Position numbers and translations under genes: made by a program | Notes under the pieces: model-generated | The model's input: only the letters and a program-made list of their open reading frames with translations | What the model was told of the DNA's origin: nothing | The model's database searches: none | Shown here: positions 34,277 through 44,271 of the stretch, in pieces | Numbering within the stretch: position 1 is the stretch's first letter | Layout of the letters: each line of letters starts with the position of its first letter | Assembly: GCA_938050045.1 (NCBI GenBank) | Contig: CALLJS010000012.1 | Span: 39,940-103,939, forward strand | Direction of reading: 5' to 3' | DNA length: 64,000 bases | Source: an uncultured Sphingomonadaceae bacterium | GTDB lineage: Bacteria > Pseudomonadota > Alphaproteobacteria > Sphingomonadales > Sphingomonadaceae

Positions 34277-35565
34277 TGGGGGGTTATTGGGCGAAATTAA
34301 CAGCGGGAATGCCAACCCAATGGGATTGGATATTGCTCGCCACTGTTACAGCTATCATCTTGATTACAATTATAATATCCCATTATATCGGCCGATTAAT
34401 GGCCCCTAAAGTCTGCCGCTTTATCGAAGGCCATGAAGAGATAAAACATATTGATTTGCTGGAAATAGCAGGATCAATCATGGGCAACCTTATCTCTGCT
34501 GTGATTATCGCATCGGTGCTATATCTCTATCCTTGGGGACTCCATCCGCAATTATTTTTAATAATAGCAATGGCCTTTAATCTTGCGGCCATGGGACAAA
34601 AATTATTGCGCGGTTTGCGCATTGGTTTTTGGAGTGCCGCAGCGGTGTCTTTCGCCTTATTCATTTGGACCTTCAGCAGCACTTTAGGCAAATTTGGGCA
34701 TGATTTAACGCCCGTAAAAGCCAATGATGCTGAAAAAATCGGCGGTTTGCCTATTTCTTTAGAATTTGCAATTACCGCCCTTTTGGTGGTTATAATATTT
34801 ATCGCGGCCATCCGTTTGGGCGGACGTCTGATTTCAATATTGCTAGAGCGCAATAGCCATGTTGATGATGGCCAGCGCGTGTTGGTAGAAAAATTATCCA
34901 ATGTCGCTATGATCGTGGTCGGTTTCATGTTGGCCATGGATATATTGGGCATCGATTTAACGGCCTTGGCATTTTTCTCGGGCGCATTTGGTTTGGCTAT
35001 TGGTTTTGGCTTTCAAAAGACATTTGGCAACTTAATTTCAGGTATTATTTTGCTGATGGATCGTTCCATCAAGCCTGGCGATGTTATTGCTATTGGGGAT
35101 AGCTTTGGCTGGGTCAATAAAATCGGTATTAGAGCGGTTTCGATCATCACGCGCGATGGCAAAGAGCATTTAATTCCAAACGAGAATATGATGATTAATG
35201 AAGTGGAAAATTGGTCTTATTCCAGCAAAAATGTGCGCGTCCGTATTCCCATTGGTGTCGCCTATAGCAGCGATATAAAGCAGGTCGAACAAATTTTATT
35301 AGACGTCGTCAAAGACCATAAACGCATATTAAAGCGGCCCGAGCCGAAAGTTTTGATAAAAGAATTTGGCGATAATAGCGTGAATTTTGAATTTCGTATT
35401 TGGATACGCGATCCCGAAGAGGGGATTAGCAATATTAAATCTGATATTATGAAACAAATATGGTTTGATTTCGAAGAAAATGGCGTTGCTTTTCCATTTC
35501 CGCAGCGTGATGTTCATCTTGATATTAGCAAGGACAGCCTGTCTGCTCTCAAAAAGAGCAAATAA
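34273..35565 (+). CDS. MscS-family mechanosensitive channel
   Basis: 430 residues. Several N-terminal membrane helices (TVTAIILITIIISHYIG, IMGNLISAVIIASVLYL, FWSAAAVSFALFIWTF, EFAITALLVVIIFIAAIRLGG), then the pore helix LAFFSGAFGLAIGFGFQKTFGNLISGIILLMDRSIKPGDVI, which is the MscS signature, and a cytoplasmic beta/vestibule domain. It may release solutes on osmotic downshift. It starts at GTG 34273 or ATG 34276, overlapping the end of metC, so translation is probably coupled. The pairing with a cystathionine lyase is unusual. Confidence 0.92.
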   Translation: MMGGYWAKLTAGMPTQWDWILLATVTAIILITIIISHYIGRLMAPKVCRFIEGHEEIKHIDLLEIAGSIMGNLISAVIIASVLYLYPWGLHPQLFLIIAMAFNLAAMGQKLLRGLRIGFWSAAAVSFALFIWTFSSTLGKFGHDLTPVKANDAEKIGGLPISLEFAITALLVVIIFIAAIRLGGRLISILLERNSHVDDGQRVLVEKLSNVAMIVVGFMLAMDILGIDLTALAFFSGAFGLAIGFGFQKTFGNLISGIILLMDRSIKPGDVIAIGDSFGWVNKIGIRAVSIITRDGKEHLIPNENMMINEVENWSYSSKNVRVRIPIGVAYSSDIKQVEQILLDVVKDHKRILKRPEPKVLIKEFGDNSVNFEFRIWIRDPEEGISNIKSDIMKQIWFDFEENGVAFPFPQRDVHLDISKDSLSALKKSK

Positions 35566-35799
35566 TCTGATGGAGCATTATTATTGATGCTGCGTGACTA
35601 GCTAAATTTTAGCAAATATTATTTACAATTAATCTGTTGTAATAGAGCAACAATATTGGCCTAATTTTTGCTCCTGATTATTTTTAACTTGTTAGCATAT
35701 GCACAATCATCCACTAAAGCCTTACTGGTAAGCAGGTAAAATAATCAGCACCCAGTTCGCAGGTTGGAATGTGTATAGCAATTTAGATAAGGAATAATC

Positions 35800-36660
35800 A
35801 TGCGCACATCCATAATAACCCTTACGGGTAAAATAACGCTTGCTGCTTTTTTGGCAACAGCAACCCCTATTCTCGCTCAAGAATCCGAACAAGAAACATC
35901 CAGTGAATTTACTGTTTCGGGTAACGCAACCGTTGCTAGCGACTATCGTTTTCGCGGGGTTTCATTCTCTGATGGCGATGTCGCTATTCAGGGCGGTATT
36001 GATGTAAACCACAGCAGCGGTTTCTATGCTGGCGTCTGGGGGTCATCACAAGACGAAGGGCAAAACTCAATTGGCGTAGATGATGGCACTGGTACCATCA
36101 TCACCGTTGATTCAGGCGATCTCGGTAATGTAGAAATCGACATTTATGGCGGTTGGTCTGGCGAAGTTGGTCGCGGAATTAATTTAGACGTTGGCTTATT
36201 ATATTTCTATTTCCCCGATGCAACGCAAAGTATATTTAATACGGCCCCTGGCGGCGTTGGCGGGGCACCTATTTTAGTGGCGGGTTCAACCGATACCCCA
36301 TCTGATTTTTTTGAACCTTATATCACATTGAGCAAAACCTTTGGCCCATTAGAGGCTAACGTTGGCGCGAACTATGCTTGGAGCCAATCTGCCTTGGGCG
36401 ACAATGACAATATTTATATTCACGGCGGTATTTCAACAGGAATCCCATCGACACCAATCACCCTCAACACAAATATTGGCTATACCGATGGTTCATTGGA
36501 CGTTTCAGGCGCGGGCAATTATTGGGATTGGTTCATTGGGGCTGAATATGCAGTAACCCGCAATTTAACATTCGGTATTGCTTATACCGATACAGATGCT
36601 CCATCGATTAACGATTCAACGGACGGTGCAATCATATTCACATTGGGCGTTAGCTTTTAA
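35800..36660 (+). CDS. TorF/Gcw_chp-type outer-membrane beta-barrel protein
   Basis: 286 residues. A signal peptide (ITLAAFLATATPILAQ) precedes FTVSGNATVASDYRFRGVSFSDGDVAIQGGIDVNHSSGFYAGVWGSS, the hallmark opening of the TIGR02001 Gcw_chp family of putative porins. Alternating hydrophobic strands end in an aromatic residue (FTLGVSF), the outer-membrane insertion signal. Substrate unknown; a passive pore is likely. AAGGAAT precedes the ATG. A 234-bp AT-rich leader lies upstream. Confidence 0.9.
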   Translation: MRTSIITLTGKITLAAFLATATPILAQESEQETSSEFTVSGNATVASDYRFRGVSFSDGDVAIQGGIDVNHSSGFYAGVWGSSQDEGQNSIGVDDGTGTIITVDSGDLGNVEIDIYGGWSGEVGRGINLDVGLLYFYFPDATQSIFNTAPGGVGGAPILVAGSTDTPSDFFEPYITLSKTFGPLEANVGANYAWSQSALGDNDNIYIHGGISTGIPSTPITLNTNIGYTDGSLDVSGAGNYWDWFIGAEYAVTRNLTFGIAYTDTDAPSINDSTDGAIIFTLGVSF

Positions 36661-36679
36661 TAAAATTAGCGATTGAAAA

Positions 36680-36716
36680 TGGATCGCAAGGCCTATTGGC
36701 ACTGCGGTCTATTTTT
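36680..36716 (+). terminator. Terminator between the TorF-like porin and the ABC operon
   Basis: GGATCGCA (36681-36688) pairs, with a G-U, to TGCGGTCT (36703-36710), followed by ATTTTT. It lies between convergent genes and could serve the porin gene. Confidence 0.5.
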
Positions 36717-36729
36717 CATAGAATTATGG

Positions 36730-38277
36730 TTAGTGGCTATTCTTGATTAGCGTGCGCGTTGCATCATGCTGCGGGTCGGCAAATAGCTGATGTTTCGATT
36801 GATATTCCACCAATTGCCCGTCTTTCATTACCCCAATTTGATGCGCCATACGCCGTGCTAATGCTAAATCATGCGTGACCATCAATAAAGCAAGGCTTCG
36901 CTCTTTTTGCAGATTTTCTAGTGTCTGCGCGATGCTATGCGCTGCCAGAGGGTCAAGCGCGGAGGTCGCTTCATCCAAAATCAACAATTGCGGATTCACC
37001 GATAACGCCCTTGCAATAGCAACGCGCTGCGCTTGGCCGCCCGATAATTGCGCCGGAAATCGATCGGCAAATTCGGCCTCTAAACCAACCTCTAACAGCA
37101 ATTCTTCTGCGCTTAAAACATCGGATATAGCGTCCAAAAGATATTTTTGCGGCTCTAAAATAATATCGCGCACCCGCCATTTCGGATCAAGGCTAGCGAT
37201 TGGGTCTTGAAAAACAGGCTGCATTAAGGCCCGGTTTTTGCGGTTTCTTTTGGTGGATAATGGTTGACCGCGCCACAATATTTGCCCCGCGCTCAATGGC
37301 CCAAGCCCAGCGATAGCCCGCGCCAGTGTCGATTTACCCGAACCAGAGCCCCCCACTATTGCCAGCGTCTCGCCTTGGCCAATGGTCAGCGATACATTGC
37401 GCACGGCGCGCACCATAATATCATCGCTTTTATTGCGAAAAAATTGAAAAGGCCGTGGAAAGTTGACGTGCATTGCGCGCGCATCAATCAATCTATCGCC
37501 AATGGGCGGGGAAGGGAGCAATGCTTCGCCCATACGCGGCGTTGCAGCCATCAGTCGCTGGGCATATTCGCTTTTGGGTTTTTGCACCAATTTTCGCGTT
37601 GTGCTGGCCTCTGCCACACGCCCTTTTTGCAGCAAAATAACATCATCTGCGCTGCTCTCTATCGATGCCAAATCATGACTCACGAGCAGCATCGCCATAT
37701 TTTCTGCGCGGCAAATATCGCGCAATAATAGCATGATATCGCACCGCAATTCTGCATCTAGCGCGCTGGTAGGTTCATCGGCTACCAATAATTTTGGAGC
37801 ATGAGCAATGCCCATAGCGATACATATTCTTTGCCGTTCACCGCCCGATAATTGGTGCGGATATTGGCGTAATTTATCGGCTGGCCGCGATAGTTCAACC
37901 CGATTTAGCATCTCCACTAAGCGCTTATGCGATGGCGCAATGCCAGCCTGCATAGAGGCTTCGGTCAAATGCGCAGCTATGGTCATATGCGGCGTTAGGG
38001 CGGTGAGCGGTTGTTGGAAAATAAACCCCACATCGCGCGCACGAATGGGGGCTAATTTCTGTTCATCCAGACCAATTATTTCTTGATCCAATAGCATCGC
38101 GCTGCCCGATGCCCTGCTGGCATGCAACCCAAAAGGAGAGAGGCAGGTCACGGTTTTGCCCGATCCCGATGCACCCGCTAATGCCAATATTTTACCCGCT
38201 TTAATATCAAAACTAATATCGTGCACCAATGCGCTACTATCAATTTCAATCGAGAGGTTGCGCGCGCTATAAATCAT
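36730..38277 (-). CDS. Double ATP-binding subunit of a peptide-type ABC importer (YejF-like)
   Basis: 515 residues with two ABC domains. The first has GASGSGKT (Walker A), HQLSGGERQRICIAMG (signature) and LLVADEPTSALD; the second has GGSGSGKSTLARAIAG, AQLSGGQAQRVAIARAL and LILDEATSALDP. Q-loops and His switches (VSHDLAS, VTHDLAL) are present in both. This DppD-DppF fusion is the YejF/GsiA format and powers uptake of peptides, glutathione or similar. ATG 38277 overlaps the stop of the permease gene by four bases, so all three genes form one operon. The solute-binding protein gene is not in the window. Confidence 0.93.
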   Translation of the reverse strand: MIYSARNLSIEIDSSALVHDISFDIKAGKILALAGASGSGKTVTCLSPFGLHASRASGSAMLLDQEIIGLDEQKLAPIRARDVGFIFQQPLTALTPHMTIAAHLTEASMQAGIAPSHKRLVEMLNRVELSRPADKLRQYPHQLSGGERQRICIAMGIAHAPKLLVADEPTSALDAELRCDIMLLLRDICRAENMAMLLVSHDLASIESSADDVILLQKGRVAEASTTRKLVQKPKSEYAQRLMAATPRMGEALLPSPPIGDRLIDARAMHVNFPRPFQFFRNKSDDIMVRAVRNVSLTIGQGETLAIVGGSGSGKSTLARAIAGLGPLSAGQILWRGQPLSTKRNRKNRALMQPVFQDPIASLDPKWRVRDIILEPQKYLLDAISDVLSAEELLLEVGLEAEFADRFPAQLSGGQAQRVAIARALSVNPQLLILDEATSALDPLAAHSIAQTLENLQKERSLALLMVTHDLALARRMAHQIGVMKDGQLVEYQSKHQLFADPQHDATRTLIKNSH

Positions 38278-39107
38278 GCTGCACCCGCATCGGGCCTTGC
38301 GATGCCGCCTGCATTAATCCTATCGCGCAAACGCTCTCCAGCAATGGTTAAGCTGATAATTAATATAATCAACACCCCGCCTGGCAATAGCAAAGCCGCT
38401 GGATTAATCTCCATCTGCGCCGCGCCTTCATTGACCAAAATACCCAGCGATGTCATCGGTTCTTGCACGCCCAAGCCCAAAAAGGATAAAAAACTCTCAA
38501 CCATTACCACTTGTGGTACGGTCAACATTAAATAGGCAATGGCCACGCCCATTATGTTGGGCAATATATGCCGCAATATGATGGCTACAAAAGATGCTCC
38601 GCTGGCCTTTGCCGCCAAAATGAAAGGCCGTGACTTTATCGCCTTGACCTCGCCGCGCACGACCCGCGCCATAGTCAGCCATTCCACCGCACCAATACCA
38701 ATAAATACAAGCAAAATCGAACGGCCAAAAACGACCATCAAGACAATCACGATGAACATAAATGGCAGCGCATAGAGCGCATCGACAATCCGCATCATAA
38801 TATCATCGGTGCGTCCGCCAATCCACCCCGCTATCACGCCCCATGCAATGCCAATGAGCATAGCAACTAATGCAGCGGCGAGCGCGATGCTCATCGTGAT
38901 TCGCGTCCCCACCAATATCCGCGCCAGCCGATCGCGACCAATATCATCGCTGCCCAAATAATGTCCGCGCTGCCATGCCTGCTGCGATATTATATCCAGA
39001 CCAACGCCATCCCAGTCAATCTGAGCATAATCCCATGGCAATAAAAAGGGCATAAACACAGCCAGCACCGCTATCATTGCGACAATGATGATTGAAAAGC
39101 GCATCAT
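38274..39107 (-). CDS. ABC importer permease, DppC/YejE-like
   Basis: About 277 residues, five to six membrane helices. It begins IIIVAMIAVLAVFMPFLLPWDY, has YLGSDDIGRDRLARILVGTRITMSIALAAALVAM and the EAA loop REVKAIKSRPFILAAKASGASFVAIILRHILPN-like segment (VRGEVKAIKSRPFILAAKAS). ATG 39107 forms an ATGA overlap with the upstream permease; an earlier TTG would give a non-helical extension. Works as a heterodimer with the next gene. Confidence 0.92.
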   Translation of the reverse strand: MMRFSIIIVAMIAVLAVFMPFLLPWDYAQIDWDGVGLDIISQQAWQRGHYLGSDDIGRDRLARILVGTRITMSIALAAALVAMLIGIAWGVIAGWIGGRTDDIMMRIVDALYALPFMFIVIVLMVVFGRSILLVFIGIGAVEWLTMARVVRGEVKAIKSRPFILAAKASGASFVAIILRHILPNIMGVAIAYLMLTVPQVVMVESFLSFLGLGVQEPMTSLGILVNEGAAQMEINPAALLLPGGVLIILIISLTIAGERLRDRINAGGIARPDAGAA

Positions 39108-40024
39108 GAATCGCGCATTCGCGGATCGAGCCAACCATACATAAGATCGGCCAGTAAATTAAAAGCGATAATCAGCCCTGCATAAAGCGTCACCACGCCC
39201 AGCACCAATGGATAATCTCTGTTAAGCGCCCCTTGGACAAAATAGCGGCCCAAGCCCGGCAAACCAAAGATGGTTTCTATCACAACAGCGCCCGTCAAGA
39301 CCCCTGCTGCTGCTGGCCCAAGGTAGCTCGCGGCTGGCACCAATGCGGGCCTTAAAGCATGGCGAAATAGACGCTTTACGGGCGATAATCCGCGCGCACG
39401 CGCGCTGCGCAAATGATCTTGGCTTAATTGCACGGCAAGCCCTGCGCGCACCAATTTCATAATCGCCCCTGCAATAGGGAGCGATAATGCGATAACGGGC
39501 AGCACCACCCAAGATATATTTTCATCCATCCCCGATACTGGAAACCATCCCAATGAAAATGCAAAAATAAGCACCAGCAAAGGCCCCGTCACAAAGGTGG
39601 GCAATGCGGTGAGTATAGTAGCTAAGAGCATCAATATTTCATCAATCGCTTGGCCCGCCTTTGAAGCCGCAATCAATCCTGCGCTAATGCCAATCGCGCA
39701 GGCCAATAGCAAAGCCAACCCGCCAATCAGCAGCGAAATGGGCAGCCCTTGGGCGATTAATTCATTGACGGTGAAATCACGATATATCAGGCTTGGGCCA
39801 AAATCGCCCTGCAATATCCGCCCGACATAGAGCAAGATTTGCTCCCATATCGGCTTGTCTAAACCATAGCTGCTTTCCAGCGCGGCTTTGGTTTCGGGGG
39901 ATAAAGGTCTTTCTCCATCAAATGGGCCGCCAGGGGCAAAGCGCATCAACAAAAATGAGAGGATGATGATCGCAAATAATGTCGGTATCGCCATCCATAA
40001 TCGGCGCAATATTAGCCGTAACAT
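39104..40024 (-). CDS. ABC importer permease, DppB/YejB-like
   Basis: 306 residues. LRLILRRLWMAIPTLFAIIILSFLLMRFAPGGPFDGERPLSPE is a typical DppB-type start, followed by five further helices and the EAA loop DHLRSARARGLSPVKRLFRHALRPALVP. First gene of the leftward operon. Together with the DppC-like and double-ATPase proteins it forms a full import channel for oligopeptides or similar solutes. Weak SD. Confidence 0.93.
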   Translation of the reverse strand: MLRLILRRLWMAIPTLFAIIILSFLLMRFAPGGPFDGERPLSPETKAALESSYGLDKPIWEQILLYVGRILQGDFGPSLIYRDFTVNELIAQGLPISLLIGGLALLLACAIGISAGLIAASKAGQAIDEILMLLATILTALPTFVTGPLLVLIFAFSLGWFPVSGMDENISWVVLPVIALSLPIAGAIMKLVRAGLAVQLSQDHLRSARARGLSPVKRLFRHALRPALVPAASYLGPAAAGVLTGAVVIETIFGLPGLGRYFVQGALNRDYPLVLGVVTLYAGLIIAFNLLADLMYGWLDPRMRDS

Positions 40025-40063
40025 CAGTAGTTTATCCGCAAGAATAAGCCAGATGAATGACCT

Positions 40064-40249
40064 TTAGAAATCAATAGCAATCCCATTTTTCTCCCAATCA
40101 CCATATCGGGTCGGCCCTTTTTTCAAGCGTTCATTTTGCGCTTCTTCGATGTCCTTTGGTTTTGGTATATCGGTATTTTTGCGCAAATAATCAGGCGCAT
40201 CTAAATGCTTAGGCCGTTCGGTTGATCGGGTGATTTCATCGTCAGACAT
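40064..40249 (-). CDS. DUF1674 protein, succinate dehydrogenase assembly factor 4-like
   Basis: 61 residues. The C-terminal signature is KKGPTRYGDWEKNGIAIDF, the conserved DUF1674 core of SdhAF4, which in mitochondria binds the flavinylated SDH subunit and protects it during assembly. Many alphaproteobacteria carry the same short protein. AGGA precedes the ATG. No sdh genes are in the window. It is on the same strand as the permease genes, 40 bp before them, but transcription is more likely to be separate. Confidence 0.85.
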   Translation of the reverse strand: MSDDEITRSTERPKHLDAPDYLRKNTDIPKPKDIEEAQNERLKKGPTRYGDWEKNGIAIDF

Positions 40250-40347
40250 GGGTAATCCTATGCTTAGCTAGGTCATTCTTATAGAGGATTATATCGAATA
40301 GGCCAATAATAATAGCATATTGACCGAAATTACTATACCCGCGCAGC

Positions 40348-41661
40348 ATGTCAAAAAATGGAAAATTTCAAAATAAACCCAAACCCAGCGATGATGCAGT
40401 GGGACTAGCGAGCCGCCGCGCCGCGCTGGCCATGATGGACGCTGTGCAATGCCGCGCCCAATCGCTAGACCAAGCCGCCATTGATGCGTGCCGCCGATTG
40501 CCCCCCAATGATAAAGCTCATGCCATCGCCATCATCCATGAAGCCTTGCGCTGGCAGGTTGATTTAGATGCTATGATTGATAGCAAAACCCAAAAAATAT
40601 TGGATTATGATGCCAAACCGCGCATGCTACTTCGCATCGCATTGGCGCAAATGTTGGTGCTCAAAACACCCAGCCATGCCGCCATATCTACGGTATTGCC
40701 CTTGGTTGATAAAGGCCCTCGTAAATTGGTACATGGCGTGATGGGGGCATTATATCGCGATCAAGCCAAGCTGCCCATGACCCCATCCTTACCCGAAAAA
40801 GCCATGAAAAGGTGGCGCAAAAATTGGGGTGATGATATGATCGAAGCGGCATCGCGCGCGCTATTATCGCCGCCGCCATTGGACTTGATGCTTAAAACTC
40901 CAGCCGATCGTGATGCTATTATGGCGCAGATGCAGGATTATAACCCCATTTCTCTTGCTGATGGCCATATCAGATTAGGACGCGGCAGCGCGGTGGAGCA
41001 TCTGCCTGGATATGCGGATGGCACATGGTGGGTGCAAGATATAGCAGCGAGCTTGCCCGTGCGTATCGCTGGCGATGGCGCGGGAAAAACCGCATTAGAT
41101 CTGTGCGCAGCCCCAGGCGGTAAAACCATGCAATTAGCGGCCGCTGGCTTTGATGTCACGGCGATTGACATAAGCAAACGACGCATAGAGAGGTTGAACC
41201 AGAACCTAAGGCGCGTGGATTTGGATGCCGATATAATCTGTGCCGACATTGGTAAATGGGACAATGAGGCGCAATTTGATATTGTCTTGCTCGATGCCCC
41301 ATGCACGGCAAGCGGTACTTTTCGGCGTCATCCCGATGTGCTGCAACGTATTGATAAAGATGATATTATGCGGCTTGCCGAGAAACAAAAAAGCTTATTA
41401 TCGCGCGCCGCAAAGTGGGTAAAGCTAGGCGGCACCCTCATCTATGCCACTTGTTCGTTGGAGCGCGAAGAAGGCGAGCAACAAATTGAGAGCTTCCTAT
41501 TGGATAATGATAATTTTATTCTGGATAAAATTGATGGCAATATCATAGCAATCAAAGACGCTATTGCCGCCAAAGGGTGGTTGAGAACAGAAGCACAAAT
41601 GATGATAGATGAAGGCGGTGTTGATGGTTTCTTTGCCGCAGCGATTAGACGCATTCAATAG
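40348..41661 (+). CDS. rsmB: 16S rRNA (cytosine-C5) methyltransferase, RsmB family
   Basis: 437 residues. An N-terminal NusB-like helical domain (about 20-150: ASRRAALAMMDAV, IIHEALRWQVDLDAMI) is followed by a SAM methyltransferase domain with ALDLCAAPGGKTMQLA, FDIVLLDAPCTASGTFRRHPDV (motif IV Cys in DAPC) and LIYATCSLEREEGEQQ (motif VI catalytic Cys in TCS). It methylates C967-type sites of 16S rRNA. First gene of the rsmB-rpe-heparinase-purH series common in alphaproteobacteria. Confidence 0.93.
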   Translation: MSKNGKFQNKPKPSDDAVGLASRRAALAMMDAVQCRAQSLDQAAIDACRRLPPNDKAHAIAIIHEALRWQVDLDAMIDSKTQKILDYDAKPRMLLRIALAQMLVLKTPSHAAISTVLPLVDKGPRKLVHGVMGALYRDQAKLPMTPSLPEKAMKRWRKNWGDDMIEAASRALLSPPPLDLMLKTPADRDAIMAQMQDYNPISLADGHIRLGRGSAVEHLPGYADGTWWVQDIAASLPVRIAGDGAGKTALDLCAAPGGKTMQLAAAGFDVTAIDISKRRIERLNQNLRRVDLDADIICADIGKWDNEAQFDIVLLDAPCTASGTFRRHPDVLQRIDKDDIMRLAEKQKSLLSRAAKWVKLGGTLIYATCSLEREEGEQQIESFLLDNDNFILDKIDGNIIAIKDAIAAKGWLRTEAQMMIDEGGVDGFFAAAIRRIQ

Positions 41662-41780
41662 GCTGAATCAGCATCCAAAACGCAATTGGTGATAATCATT
41701 TGTAAATAGAGCCAATGGCTTGCCAATAATAATAGCAAAATCACCCACATTTCCACAGACAATCGCCGCACCAAGCTTGA

Positions 41781-41800
41781 AGCTAGCCCTTGCGCTAGCT
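41781..41800 (+). other. Small hairpin in the rpe leader
   Basis: AGCTAGC (41781-41787) and GCTAGCT (41794-41800) form a 7-bp stem with a 6-nt loop, only 11 bases ahead of the rpe ATG. It could affect ribosome access. Confidence 0.35.
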
Positions 41801-41811
41801 ATGTGCGGCCT

Positions 41812-42471
41812 ATGGCTAAAAAAATTATCATTTCACCTTCTATATTATCCGCCGATTTCGCAAAATTGGGCGAAGAAGTTCAAGCCATTGATAAGGCTGG
41901 ATGTGATTGGATTCATGTCGATGTCATGGATGGGCATTTTGTGCCCAATATTACCATTGGCCCCGCCATTGTAAAAGCATTGCGCCCGCACAGCGATAAA
42001 ATATTCGATGTGCATTTGATGATCTCACCCGTCGACCAATATATAGATGCGTTTGCCGATGCAGGGGCCGATATTATTTCATTCCACCCCGAAGCAGGGG
42101 CGCATCCGCACCGCACCGTGCAGCATATTAAATCTTTGGGCAAAAAAGCGGGTATCGTATTAAACCCTGCAACATCGCTTGAGTGTCTGAAATATTTAAT
42201 CGATGACATTGATTTAATCTTGGTCATGAGCGTGAACCCTGGCTTTGGCGGGCAAAAATTCATTCACAGCCAATTGGATAAAATCCGCGCCATTCGCGCC
42301 ATAATCGATGCAAGCGGGCGCGATATAAGATTAGAGGTTGATGGCGGTATTGACCAAAATACCGCACCGCTGGCCATTGATGCTGGCGCAGATACATTGG
42401 TGGCGGGAACGGCGACCTTCGCAGGTGGCCCAGAGCATTATGCCGAAAATATTAAGGGGCTAAGAGGATAA
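41812..42471 (+). CDS. rpe: Ribulose-phosphate 3-epimerase
   Basis: 219 residues, TIM barrel. [42 protein letters not shown] (His and Asp metal ligands), [20 protein letters not shown] and [29 protein letters not shown]: complete family set. It interconverts ribulose-5-P and xylulose-5-P in the pentose phosphate cycle. ATG 41812 is chosen over GTG 41803 by homologue length; neither has a good SD. The heparinase-family gene starts 5 bp after its stop. Confidence 0.95.
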   Translation: MAKKIIISPSILSADFAKLGEEVQAIDKAGCDWIHVDVMDGHFVPNITIGPAIVKALRPHSDKIFDVHLMISPVDQYIDAFADAGADIISFHPEAGAHPHRTVQHIKSLGKKAGIVLNPATSLECLKYLIDDIDLILVMSVNPGFGGQKFIHSQLDKIRAIRAIIDASGRDIRLEVDGGIDQNTAPLAIDAGADTLVAGTATFAGGPEHYAENIKGLRG

Positions 42472-42476
42472 ATTCG

Positions 42477-44261
42477 ATGCCCCCATCCGATGAAAATGAT
42501 CTATTCAGTTCAATGGATGCTTCCCCAGAACATAAGAGAGCTACCCGCCAAGCAGAAAAGCCAACGCAAAATGAACGCTCGATCATGGTGCGCAAAACTT
42601 CTGCATCGCAATCAATCGTTGAGAAATTATCCTTTGCATTCCACCGTTTGACATGGCGCACGCCCATATCAAAAATGCGGCTGCGCGGTAATGTGCCTTT
42701 GCGTTTGCTCGCCAAACCCAGCGATCCTGTGCCGCCCAATCCAGAGCGCGGTTTAGCGATTAAAATGGGTAAATTCGCTTTTCGTGATATGGACTTACAG
42801 CTTGGCAGTGCGAATTTCCAAGAATTGCTCTTACCGCCACCCTTTATCCATTATATTCATCGCTATGATTGGATGCGCGATTTAGAAGCAGCGACCAATC
42901 GCGGAGAAGCGATTGCATTAGCAGAAAAAATCAATGAAAAATGGCTCAATGAATGCGGGCAAAAACCCAAAGGCGATGCTTGGAAGCCCGATATATGCGC
43001 ATGGCGTTTCCTCAATATGGCCGCCCATTCTCCGCTGATATTATCCAGCCGCGACCCTATTTATCGTTCGCTCACGATCAATCATTTTGCACGTGTCGCC
43101 CGATATTTAGACCATAGTGCGAGCAAAGCCGAACTGGGCTTGCCGCGATTAACATCTTGGTGCGGCGTGGTTGCAGCATCGTTGCTGCTGCCCGAAAATA
43201 ACGCCCGCCGCGTCATGGGAGAGCATGGCCTTGAATCCGCCATATATGAAGGCGTATTCCCCGATGGCGGCGTTATATCTCGATCGCCGCTGCACCTGAT
43301 AGCGGTGATAGAATTGCTAACCTATGTTAGCCGTTGTTACCAAGTGCGCGATGAAATACCGGCTGAATTTATCGAAGACGCCCTAACCCGCAGCGTATCG
43401 GCGATGCGCGGTTTGACCCATGCCGATGATAGCATGGCAGCATGGCAAGGATCGCCGCATATTAGCGGGCAAACGGCCAATGCCATAATAGAGGCGAGCA
43501 ATGTGCGCGTGCGCCCGCAGCGCCAAGCTCTTGATTGGGGGTATCAGCGCGTACCCGCTGGAAATTCGGTATTGCTGATAGACGCAGCGCCCCCCCCTGC
43601 GGCCAAACAATCGGCCACTGGATGCGCATCGACATTGGCGTTTGAATTTTCGCATAGAGAACAGCATATTTTCCAAAATTGCGGTGGCGCTGCTATGCTT
43701 GGTAAAAACATTCCTGCTGCGCTAGCACGCGGGTTACGCACAACCGCAGCGCATAGCACATTATGTATCGATGACAGCAATAGCACCGCTATATTGGTGG
43801 GGGGTAAATTGGGCCGAGGCGTCAATGCAGTCGAGCTTGATCGGCGCGAGGTCAATAGCGGTACGCGCATTGAATCAAGCCATGATGGTTATTTGCGTTC
43901 CAATGGATTTACCCATAGGCGCATATTAATTTTGCGCAATGATGGTTTGGATTTGCGGGGCGAAGATATTTTGCTACCCAATCCGCAAAAAAGGGTAAAA
44001 AAATCAGCATCCTATCATATCCGTTTTCATTTAGGCTCTAATATAGAAATAACGCCCAATGATAATGATAATTCCGTTATCTTGCGGATGGCCGACGGCA
44101 GCTCTTGGTTGTTCCATGCTGGCGGTGAGAATATCGCTATTGATGACAGTCTTTGGATTGATGAAAATGGCCTTGCGCTCCCCTCACAACAATTGGTTAT
44201 CGCTGGCGAAACGGGCAAAGGCGGGGCAAGCAATAGCTGGCAATTACGGTTTATAAATTAA
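42477..44261 (+). CDS. Heparinase II/III-family protein
   Basis: 594 residues, with an N-terminal alpha-toroid region ([53 protein letters not shown]) and a C-terminal beta-sandwich with [35 protein letters not shown] and [16 protein letters not shown] (lyase-type His/Tyr/Arg). No signal peptide. Family members are polysaccharide lyases, yet this branch is fixed between rpe and purH in many alphaproteobacteria, so an envelope or intracellular role not involving heparin is likely. It is coupled to rpe (5 bp) and to purH (10 bp). Activity not predictable. Confidence 0.9.
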   Translation: MPPSDENDLFSSMDASPEHKRATRQAEKPTQNERSIMVRKTSASQSIVEKLSFAFHRLTWRTPISKMRLRGNVPLRLLAKPSDPVPPNPERGLAIKMGKFAFRDMDLQLGSANFQELLLPPPFIHYIHRYDWMRDLEAATNRGEAIALAEKINEKWLNECGQKPKGDAWKPDICAWRFLNMAAHSPLILSSRDPIYRSLTINHFARVARYLDHSASKAELGLPRLTSWCGVVAASLLLPENNARRVMGEHGLESAIYEGVFPDGGVISRSPLHLIAVIELLTYVSRCYQVRDEIPAEFIEDALTRSVSAMRGLTHADDSMAAWQGSPHISGQTANAIIEASNVRVRPQRQALDWGYQRVPAGNSVLLIDAAPPPAAKQSATGCASTLAFEFSHREQHIFQNCGGAAMLGKNIPAALARGLRTTAAHSTLCIDDSNSTAILVGGKLGRGVNAVELDRREVNSGTRIESSHDGYLRSNGFTHRRILILRNDGLDLRGEDILLPNPQKRVKKSASYHIRFHLGSNIEITPNDNDNSVILRMADGSSWLFHAGGENIAIDDSLWIDENGLALPSQQLVIAGETGKGGASNSWQLRFIN

Positions 44262-44271
44262 AAGGAATATC

